NCBI RefSeq assembly: GCF_004217115.1
Contig: NZ_SHKN01000001.1
Coordinates: 561,781-625,780 of the forward strand
Source: Ancylomarina subtilis
GTDB taxonomy: Bacteria > Bacteroidota > Bacteroidia > Bacteroidales > Marinifilaceae
DNA length: 64,000 nt
Direction: 5' to 3'
The notes below the pieces were generated by a model, which saw only the letters and a list, made by a program, of their open reading frames with translations, was not told where the DNA came from and did no database searches. A program made the position numbers and the translations under genes. Shown here piece after piece: positions 57,332 to 64,000 of this stretch (the first letter of the stretch is position 1; every line of letters starts with the position of its first letter).

Positions 57332-60300
57332 CTATTTCTTTGTAAAATCTGAATAAATAGTAATTGATTTAGTATCTTTATATGAAGGATCTAACTTCTT
57401 GTCTTGATGAATTCCAAATTCTCCATATTTAGCAATGAATTTATTCCAGATTAAATCATGATTATTTTCCTTAAGATATTTATCAAGTACTGTTCGTTCT
57501 ATAAAAAGGAATTCAGAATTATTTGTTTTATAATACTTTGTGACAGGCTTTTCATTTTTGTCAATATGAGATAATTCTTCAATTTTAAAATCTAATTCCA
57601 TTTTTTTTGCAATCATAGAATCCAGAAATACGAAATTCGGATTTTGATATCTGTCGCTAGTCCACGAAGACCAAGAATAGGAATTTACTAAGGGATAATA
57701 CTCAGAATCTAATATATTTGATTCTTCATGATTAGATTCTTTAATGCTTCCGAACATATCATCAAATCCATCCTCATCTTCTTCATCTAAATATTCAATC
57801 TCTTCTTCGCATTCAACAAGATTTCTCCAAGGAATTTCACCTCCAAACATTTGACTTTGTCCCTCTGATCTATGAATATATCTTGATTGAAATGTTTCAA
57901 GAATTTCTTTTTTGAATTCTGAATTAAACCCATATGTACTAATGCTAATTGTAATATAAGTGTTATTTTCTTCGTTTTTTTGATTCATTGATGCGTAAAG
58001 GAGAACCATTTCATTTTTCTCGAAAAAAGGAATGTTTATATATTCTTCTTTTAATAACTCCGAAGCATCTTCGAGAATCCAATTCTGAATATTTTCATTA
58101 TATGCTGGCAAAAAGCAATCATTTATAATTTGTATTTTACTAGTAACTGAGGGAAATGTGGGATCATAGAAAATATATGAAAAACGAAGTGCGTCTTTGT
58201 ATTCAGGTTTGATTTGATTATTTAGTAAGAGAAAACCTGCTAACTCTAAATAAGCAGTATAAAGATATTTTTCATCATATTTCGTTACTTGCTCAGAAAC
58301 TTCTTCTCTACGATATTTATTGTCTTCTGCTATTTTTGCTTCTATGGAAGAGTACAAATCCTTGGTATAACCATTCTGTTTGATTCTCTCATATATAAAA
58401 CTAATAATTTCAGCTCTTGAATATTTACTTATGCTGCCATAGGAATGTTTTGAAAGAGATACAATTTGAAATTTTATAAAGTCATAATCCATCATCTCAT
58501 AAGACCAAAAGAAGTCATCTCCTTCATTTTTCTTGATTAGTTCTTTGTTCAGAACCCAAACTTCGTCTTTATTTCTATATATAACATTATTATCATACTC
58601 TATTCCAAAATATGATAAACCAAATTCAAATATCGTTTGAATATAGTCCAATATTGCAATATGATTTGTAGTATTTTTTATTAGAAAATCCTCTTGTAAA
58701 AAGTGTTTAACTGTTTCAGTAAAATCTCTGTTTTTTAATCTAAGAACAACACCTGTTAACGCACAAATAAGGGATTCAAGAATAAAGCTATCATTTACAA
58801 TAATAAAACGTTTAGCTAGCTTTATTATATTATCAGGATATATCAGACCCAATTGCATTAATGCTTTTGTAGCTTCATTTCGTAATAATTTATCTGAACT
58901 ACCTGTTAAAAGCAAAACGAAAAGTAAAACATTGTCTTTGGAGTGTCCAGTGTCTTTAATGTTTTTTACTATCCATTTTAATTTTGATTGTAACTTATAA
59001 GAATCCTTTCTTATGAGCTCATTCCAAAATATATCAACCTCATACTGATTAAGTTTTAAGAAAATTGTTGTTATAATGTCAAAGGAGTTGAAAGTATTTC
59101 TTTGGACAACATCATCATATAGTTTCTGAAATAAACTATTATATGATTCAGATCCTAAGTTAATGCTTTCAATAAACCTAACAAACTTATCTTTATCAGC
59201 TTGTGTAGATGAAAGCAATTCGATATTCCCAATACTTTCTAAAATAATTGATTCCTCAGTAATCACTTCATAAATCTGCTTATTCGTTTTTAATGGAAGC
59301 AGATAAGAAATTGATTTTAAAATATCTTCATGTAAAGGATGTCGCTTTGTTTTATCATCACAAAATAGTTTCTCTTTTGCCTCTAGAGATTGTAATTTTT
59401 CAATTATTAAAGGAATAGATTTATTATTAAAAAAGACTGATTTAGCTATTTGATACCCTCCAACTAGATCATAAGTAAATTGAATCAATTCATCCTCATT
59501 ATTTAAATCACGTTGAAAACAGAGTCCTTCATCAATTAAATTAAATGACAACTCTTCTTCAAAAAGAGGATAAAAATCAGAGAATTGAATTTCTCTCTTA
59601 TTGTTATTCCAAAGTAATTGACCAATTTCCTGCAACCCCTTTTCTAATTTTGATTTTCGTATTGCATTAACGGCGCGTTCTTTTTTTGATATTTTTTTAA
59701 TCAAATCAAGAATATAGCTTTCTATGCTTTCAATAATAGAATATAGGTTTATATCCAAGCTAACCTTTCCTTTGTTTACATCACAAAATATTTTTAGCCT
59801 TAGAGGATTTTCAAATAAAGTAATATCATAAGGCTTTGAACTTGGTTTAATAGCGTATTTCTCGAAATACTTTTCAACAGCATTATAAATATTCTTATCC
59901 GTAAAACCCTTTAAATAGACAAAGTTTTCAACTTCTTTATACGATTCTTTATCAAATATTTGCTGTATATATTCTCTTTTTTCCCTGCATGTTGTAATTA
60001 AGATAATGTTAGAAAACTTTCTTACATCGTTGATAATTGAATATAACTCATTATACCATATTTCACCCGCTGATGGATAACTTTCATTTAGACCATCAAT
60101 AATAATGGGAACTTTACAATTATATGTTTCTCCCAATATATCTATTGCTCCAAGGAAGTCTTTAAATGAATAAGATCCTTCCAAATCAAGTAGCTGAATT
60201 ATCCTTTGTTTAGGAGTTATCGAGTTACGGAATGAGCTACCTAATAAAAGCAGAGTAGGGTGTTCATGTTTTAGAAGGTTGTAACTGATTGAACATGCAA

Positions 60301-61444
60301 AGTGTGTTTTGCCATACCCTGCAGCTCCAAAAACATGAGCGTCATTAGAGAGTATTCTTACAACAGTTTTCAGCAGTGAATTGTCTTTTTTACTACCAAT
60401 TAATAAATCAGAAATGTTATTCACGCTTTGAATCATAAATTCCACCCAATCTATATCTTGATAGTTTATTTTATTCTTATCTGATTTTTTGAATATTTCC
60501 TTTAAATGTATATTAAGTTGTTTTCTTTCAGATTCACTATTTTGAATAAAACTATCTATTGCTGTTTTACTTTGCTTTGCAAAATCGTAGACATCAGGAG
60601 AATCGGCATTAATAGCATTAACTTCATTTATTAAAACAAGGTGTTTTGAATAGTAATTTCTTGTCAAGTTGACAACTTCACTAGATAAATCACGGAATTC
60701 ATCAGTTTTAATCCTATAATCCCTATTAATATCATCTATAACATCGTCTAGGAGTTTTATGTAAATATTAACATCTGCTCTAGCTTTATCAGGATAAATA
60801 GAATTAAGCAGATTTAATTCCCCCTCTTCTTTGATATGCAGATCAACATCAAATTTTCTTTCCAACTGTTTTAGATTAGTTCTTGTCAAGTTGGTTAAAA
60901 AATCCTTGCTAATAAGTTTAGTGTTAAAATATAAATTGAAAATTGAACTAAATCCCTCAGGATTGGAATGAAAAATTGATTCAAATATGTCTTTATGCCA
61001 ATGAGATATGGAAATGTCATTTTTTATTGATTTTACATCTTCTAGAAATGAATCCCAAGAAGGTTTTGATTTTGTTTTTGTGTTAGAGAACTTACCTGGT
61101 GTGCATACAATCCAATGAGTTAGTTTCTCTTTATATTCTAATGTTTTTTCTAATCCCTTTACTAATTCATTTCTATGCTTAGAATCTAATGGTGAATTAT
61201 CTTCATCTTTTTTGTTTAACCAGAATTTTGCCTGCCATCCGATTATGTCTCCAGCTTTTGCGTCTAATTCATCACAGTCTTTAGTCAATTGTAAATAGAA
61301 TTCAGAGCCTGGAGTATTATAGTAAGATTCAAAAACTCCATAGCCTTTATATTTTTTTGTTGCTATTTGGAAACAAAAAGACTCAAAACTTAATTCCTTG
61401 GAAGAACTATTTTGTTCTAGCTGATGCCACGATATATCCTTCAT
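57332..61444 (-). CDS. STAND NTPase with N-terminal PD-(D/E)xK-like nuclease (Avs-like)
   Basis: 1370 residues. N-terminal domain (1-160): E21, D66 and Q71-A-K73 in GDIIGWQAKFW, then HWIVCTP, an arrangement like Mrr/Cap4-type nucleases. A helical linker follows. The NTPase has Walker A GAAGYGKT (373-380), Walker B PIIIDGLNES (447-455) and ILITTCREKR (sensor), then a winged-helix-like region with FTYDLVGGYQIAKSV. The remaining 650 residues are helical, HEAT-like in part (LLRNEATKALMQLG), with a late acidic stretch (EEEIEYLDEEDEDGFDD). This order matches antiviral STAND (Avs/NACHT-type) sensors that activate a nuclease when the C-terminus binds a phage protein. It starts 1 base after the radical SAM stop. 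Base composition is more AT-rich than the core genes. Confidence 0.8.
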   Translation of the reverse strand: MKDISWHQLEQNSSSKELSFESFCFQIATKKYKGYGVFESYYNTPGSEFYLQLTKDCDELDAKAGDIIGWQAKFWLNKKDEDNSPLDSKHRNELVKGLEKTLEYKEKLTHWIVCTPGKFSNTKTKSKPSWDSFLEDVKSIKNDISISHWHKDIFESIFHSNPEGFSSIFNLYFNTKLISKDFLTNLTRTNLKQLERKFDVDLHIKEEGELNLLNSIYPDKARADVNIYIKLLDDVIDDINRDYRIKTDEFRDLSSEVVNLTRNYYSKHLVLINEVNAINADSPDVYDFAKQSKTAIDSFIQNSESERKQLNIHLKEIFKKSDKNKINYQDIDWVEFMIQSVNNISDLLIGSKKDNSLLKTVVRILSNDAHVFGAAGYGKTHFACSISYNLLKHEHPTLLLLGSSFRNSITPKQRIIQLLDLEGSYSFKDFLGAIDILGETYNCKVPIIIDGLNESYPSAGEIWYNELYSIINDVRKFSNIILITTCREKREYIQQIFDKESYKEVENFVYLKGFTDKNIYNAVEKYFEKYAIKPSSKPYDITLFENPLRLKIFCDVNKGKVSLDINLYSIIESIESYILDLIKKISKKERAVNAIRKSKLEKGLQEIGQLLWNNNKREIQFSDFYPLFEEELSFNLIDEGLCFQRDLNNEDELIQFTYDLVGGYQIAKSVFFNNKSIPLIIEKLQSLEAKEKLFCDDKTKRHPLHEDILKSISYLLPLKTNKQIYEVITEESIILESIGNIELLSSTQADKDKFVRFIESINLGSESYNSLFQKLYDDVVQRNTFNSFDIITTIFLKLNQYEVDIFWNELIRKDSYKLQSKLKWIVKNIKDTGHSKDNVLLFVLLLTGSSDKLLRNEATKALMQLGLIYPDNIIKLAKRFIIVNDSFILESLICALTGVVLRLKNRDFTETVKHFLQEDFLIKNTTNHIAILDYIQTIFEFGLSYFGIEYDNNVIYRNKDEVWVLNKELIKKNEGDDFFWSYEMMDYDFIKFQIVSLSKHSYGSISKYSRAEIISFIYERIKQNGYTKDLYSSIEAKIAEDNKYRREEVSEQVTKYDEKYLYTAYLELAGFLLLNNQIKPEYKDALRFSYIFYDPTFPSVTSKIQIINDCFLPAYNENIQNWILEDASELLKEEYINIPFFEKNEMVLLYASMNQKNEENNTYITISISTYGFNSEFKKEILETFQSRYIHRSEGQSQMFGGEIPWRNLVECEEEIEYLDEEDEDGFDDMFGSIKESNHEESNILDSEYYPLVNSYSWSSWTSDRYQNPNFVFLDSMIAKKMELDFKIEELSHIDKNEKPVTKYYKTNNSEFLFIERTVLDKYLKENNHDLIWNKFIAKYGEFGIHQDKKLDPSYKDTKSITIYSDFTKK

Positions 61445-61445
61445 A

Positions 61446-62468
61446 TTAATTTTTATAACACGTTGTTATTTCAGGAAAATATGGACAACTTCCTTTACAG
61501 TTAATTTTAGCATTGCATTCCTGATTGCAAGTATTTGTAATGCGAGTTCTGAAGTTATCAAACTTATTATTCCATATGGTATAAAAGTCAAATTCCTTAA
61601 GACTATAACTATCCCTATTGTTTGAAAATGAACAAGGTGAAACCCTTAAATTTTCATCAATGTAGACAGAGAAATATCCAACTTCACAAGAATCTATAAA
61701 GTCAATATTAGTTTTAGTGAATCTCATTAACATAGGTACAAAACAAGCATCAAAACCAATATTGCAACTAGCACCATTGTTATCTACCAATTCAAGAAAT
61801 TTAACTAGACTAGAATCATTTACTAAAACAAGTTCAGAGTTTCCTCTCCCTGAAGGTTTAAATGTTAGAAATATTATTGCATTGACTCCCTTTAGTTTAT
61901 TGTTATAGTCTCCTTCTAAAATTTGGATTGCTTGTTTTATATTACTTCTATCAATAACATAATGAATGTTTGTTCGAATGCCTCCTTTTATTAAAAGTTG
62001 AATCTTTGAATTATCAATGTCATGCATGTTATTTAATGATATTGCAACCGCACCAACTTTCCCTTTTATCCTGTCGACTATTGTTTGGGTAATATTTTCC
62101 CCATTTGTAGTAAAATTAGGAACTAGGTTAAATTGTCTAGTAATATCTAAGATCTCAAAAATTTCAGGATGTTCTAAAGGTTCTCCTCCTCCTAAAGCAA
62201 CTTGAAAAACATTACCATACTTTTTATGATTAAGACTTGACAAAACAAACTTATAATCATCAAGTGACATAAAGGAATGATTTGGCTTACTATCACGATA
62301 ACAATAGTCACATCCCTTACTACAATGATTGGAAATAGAAATATCAACTAATTCAGGAACTGGTGCAAAAGTTGGGTCATCTTCAAAAGTTTTTCCCCAT
62401 CGAAAGGTCATTCCTGATTCTTGATCAGCAATAAAATTATAATCACCTATGTGTCTTCTAATCTTCAT
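61446..62468 (-). CDS. Radical SAM/SPASM protein, putative small-protein maturase
   Basis: 340 residues. Radical SAM motif CSKGCDYC at 49-56, then ALGGGEPLEHPEI. The C-terminus is a SPASM-type cysteine cluster (C314, C318, C324, C328, C337 with CEVGYF and SPCSFS before it) that binds auxiliary iron-sulfur clusters, typical of enzymes modifying ribosomal peptides or proteins. It starts directly after the stop of the upstream 130-aa protein and ends one base before the STAND gene, so all are translationally coupled. Its N-terminus MKIRRHIGDY shares MKIR with the small proteins. The substrate is inferred to be the small proteins. Confidence 0.85.
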   Translation of the reverse strand: MKIRRHIGDYNFIADQESGMTFRWGKTFEDDPTFAPVPELVDISISNHCSKGCDYCYRDSKPNHSFMSLDDYKFVLSSLNHKKYGNVFQVALGGGEPLEHPEIFEILDITRQFNLVPNFTTNGENITQTIVDRIKGKVGAVAISLNNMHDIDNSKIQLLIKGGIRTNIHYVIDRSNIKQAIQILEGDYNNKLKGVNAIIFLTFKPSGRGNSELVLVNDSSLVKFLELVDNNGASCNIGFDACFVPMLMRFTKTNIDFIDSCEVGYFSVYIDENLRVSPCSFSNNRDSYSLKEFDFYTIWNNKFDNFRTRITNTCNQECNAKINCKGSCPYFPEITTCYKN

Positions 62469-62861
62469 TTAATATTGATCAACTTGAGTTATACCAAAAC
62501 CTCTAATCTCTCCTAATTTCCCATTTAATATGTATTCTCCTCGAATATAGTTCCATAGTTCTTCATCGTCGATATTGGTAAAATCAAGTTCTCTATTTTC
62601 ATGTTTTAGTAATTCTTTATCTATTGTAACTCCATCATCATCATTAAATTGCAGCTTTTTTACATATATTTCCTCTTCTTCGAGAAAGGTTCTTGTACCA
62701 TTATCAAGCATGTAAACTTTAAGAGTATTTCTTATAGTTTTATGCTCATTCGCTACTGAATCACCATACCATCTTTCAAAGACTTCAACAATTTTCTTAT
62801 GCATGGTAATAATGAAGCTCACAGAACTACTATTGGTAACAAAGTCAGTGCGTATTTTCAT
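62469..62861 (-). CDS. Small MKIR-DFVTNSSS protein B (paralogue)
   Basis: 130 residues. The N-terminus MKIRTDFVTNSSSVSFI is shared with the next gene except for one I/V at residue 18. The rest is about 40% alike: GTRTFLEEEEIYVKKLQF, ELWNYIRGEYI and the ending GFGITQVDQY. No known domain is recognised. I recall the start KIRxDFVTNSSSxSF from scattered small bacterial and phage proteins without a function. Probable substrate or partner of the radical SAM enzyme encoded immediately downstream. Confidence 0.8.
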   Translation of the reverse strand: MKIRTDFVTNSSSVSFIITMHKKIVEVFERWYGDSVANEHKTIRNTLKVYMLDNGTRTFLEEEEIYVKKLQFNDDDGVTIDKELLKHENRELDFTNIDDEELWNYIRGEYILNGKLGEIRGFGITQVDQY

Positions 62862-62872
62862 AGTTATTAATT

Positions 62873-63265
62873 TTATAAAGAGGTGTCAACTTTTGTAACA
62901 CCAAAACCTTCAACATCACTTATTCTATTTCTCGCGATAAATTCACCATAGATTAATGCCCATATATCTTTCTCTTCAAAAACAGAAAAGTCTATTTCGT
63001 CGTAAGGCTTATCATATGAATCTGCAAACATGCAATCTCCACCATCTTCGAACTTAAAGTGCTTAGTATATATCTCTACTCCTTCTAACATTACTCTTGT
63101 GCCCTTTTCTTCCAATTCTTCTTTAAGAATTTTAACTGCTCTTTTTTTTCCTGTGTCAAATTTTTCTTCAAAAGTATTTAAGAACCTATTTAGCATACTT
63201 AAGTTCATCGTAACAATGAAACTTACAGAACTACTATTAGTCACAAAATCTGTCCGAATTTTCAT
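62873..63265 (-). CDS. Small MKIR-DFVTNSSS protein A (paralogue)
   Basis: 130 residues, first gene of the operon. Same N-terminus as its paralogue, then GTRVMLEGVEIYTKHFKF, DIWALIYGEFI and the ending GFGVTKVDTSL. Acidic overall. The paralogues are separated by 11 bases. No signal peptide, membrane helix or known fold is visible. The near-identical first 17 residues next to a SPASM radical SAM enzyme resemble a leader or recognition peptide. Confidence 0.8.
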   Translation of the reverse strand: MKIRTDFVTNSSSVSFIVTMNLSMLNRFLNTFEEKFDTGKKRAVKILKEELEEKGTRVMLEGVEIYTKHFKFEDGGDCMFADSYDKPYDEIDFSVFEEKDIWALIYGEFIARNRISDVEGFGVTKVDTSL

Positions 63266-63604
63266 AATATTAAACTTCTATTTTATTTATGAGCGTCTGC
63301 AAAATTTGGCTCTTTTACAAGCTGAAGCATCTGCTTGTGTGTCGGAGCTTGCAAATGTGCCAAATGTGCGCTGGCTGTCTTTTTTCAATGAACGCCAACG
63401 GTCTTGCTAAGTTGCGTGGGCGATTTTGAAGAATTTCCCTTTCAAACCGCTAATTAAGCAAGCCGAATAATTTTACATTTATAATATTTAGGCAAGACAA
63501 AGTTATTTGGCTTGCTGGTGTTTATTTATTGCACAAAACTTCCAAACTCCTCGCCACCGCCCATGACAATTTAGCTTTTGTTACCTGCTGGGCGTTTGCA
63601 CATT
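63266..63604. other. Structured intergenic region upstream of the STAND operon
   Basis: 339 bases, more GC-rich in patches than its flanks. AGCAAGCCGAATAA (63457-63470) and TTATTTGGCTTGCT (63503-63516) form a 14-bp arm with one G-T. CGCCC (63558-63562) and GGGCG (63590-63594) close a second stem with inner TGACAA/TTGTTA. It holds the operon promoter and possibly a recombination site or RNA; no known family recognised. Confidence 0.5.
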
Positions 63605-64000
63605 TTATATTTCTCCAGCCTGTTTTAATTCTTCTCTTGCTTCTGCAGTCAAAATTATGCTCATAATATTAACATTTTTCGAATCATTGTATCCAAGTTC
63701 TTTTCGCAATTCCTTCATGAATTTATCGCCATCTTTTAGAATATTAAATGTTTGTTGGTTTTTCTGACTATTCACGAGTTTGGAATCAAAGTCTATATAT
63801 TTTCTTATTAATCTATCGCTTCCCCAATTCATCAATCCCTTCTTAAATAAAAGCATTTCTTCTTCAGCTTTCCGAGAAAGTCCATTTTGTCCTTTTTTGA
63901 TTTTGAAAAGCATCTCAAAATATGAATTATAAAAATGTTCAAAGACCTTTTGTTTCTCTTTCAAAATATGTAATTCATATTCTCTTTCTTTTGCTTTCTT
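63605..64000 (-). CDS. C-terminal part of a coiled-coil protein (cut by window edge)
   Basis: The frame is open from the window edge (base 64000) to the stop at 63605-63607, about 131 residues. It reads KAKEREYELHILKEKQKVFEH, a coiled coil, then FYNSYFEMLFKIKKGQ, FKKGLMNWGSDRLIRKYIDFDSK and MKELRKELGYNDS. I recall this pattern from uncharacterised bacterial proteins that often carry N-terminal membrane helices, which would lie outside the window. Function unknown. Confidence 0.65.
   Translation of the reverse strand, partial: KKAKEREYELHILKEKQKVFEHFYNSYFEMLFKIKKGQNGLSRKAEEEMLLFKKGLMNWGSDRLIRKYIDFDSKLVNSQKNQQTFNILKDGDKFMKELRKELGYNDSKNVNIMSIILTAEAREELKQAGEI

Noticed and set aside
63266-63604. 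Integron attC sites or a CRISPR array
   Set aside because: The hairpins lack the paired GTTRRRY/RYYYAAC core sites, and no regularly spaced repeats occur here or elsewhere in the window.

Overview
The window reads as chromosomal DNA of a low-GC Bacteroidota, most likely a marine or sediment Bacteroidales/Marinilabiliales-type organism. The evidence is the weak, AT-rich translation starts, outer-membrane barrel and TonB-receptor genes, the gene order DUF1599 - BT_3928-like - tpiA, cobamide salvage genes, a nickel superoxide dismutase and a short-form arginine decarboxylase. This placement is inference from gene content; no rRNA or tRNA gene is visible.

Layout. 1-7.4 kb: housekeeping and envelope genes (metallophosphoesterase end, barrel protein, Dus, an N-terminal-twitch radical SAM protein, an exported Ni-SOD, thiD behind a TPP riboswitch, an ACT protein, a TPR protein). 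7.6-16.2 kb: a cobamide nucleotide-loop assembly cluster (cobC, cobS, two tandem cobT paralogues, cobU, cbiB, cobD), interrupted by a pirin and a glutaminase-like lipoprotein. 16.4-18.1 kb: pyrK-pyrD. 18.3-20.0 kb: an XRE regulator and about 1.27 kb without genes that is rich in TGTAA/TTACA words. 20-26.3 kb: two MacB-type permeases, a BtuB-like TonB receptor, a thioesterase and fabG. 26.9-34.6 kb: an ABC-F ATPase, a CNNM/CBS protein, divergent otsAB and GH15 genes, and a scramblase-like protein. 34.7-38.9 kb: arfB and a polyamine operon (speA, speB, deoxyhypusine-synthase-like). 39-54.8 kb: tRNA modification genes (MiaB-type, mtaB, trhO), cdaA, folP, tpiA, monomeric isocitrate dehydrogenase, and dnaX with an A10 slip site that should produce a short gamma form.

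55-64 kb is accessory. It holds a degraded gene, a REP-associated transposase (RAYT) carrying a perfect 28-bp REP-type palindrome in its own frame, an RDD protein, and then a tightly packed four-gene minus-strand operon. In transcription order this operon has two paralogous 130-aa proteins sharing an almost identical N-terminus (MKIRTDFVTNSSSVSFI), a radical SAM/SPASM enzyme, and a 1370-aa STAND-type NTPase with an N-terminal PD-(D/E)xK-like nuclease. Its architecture suggests an uncharacterised defence or conflict system in which a radical SAM enzyme modifies small partner proteins that are coupled to an Avs-like nuclease. It is the most interesting object in the window; its function is inference.

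How the genes work together: the cob genes attach and activate the lower ligand of a cobamide, and the BtuB-like receptor may import corrinoids. thiD is under thiamine pyrophosphate control. speA/speB convert arginine to putrescine, which the DHS-like enzyme may extend. otsAB and GH15 may make and degrade trehalose.
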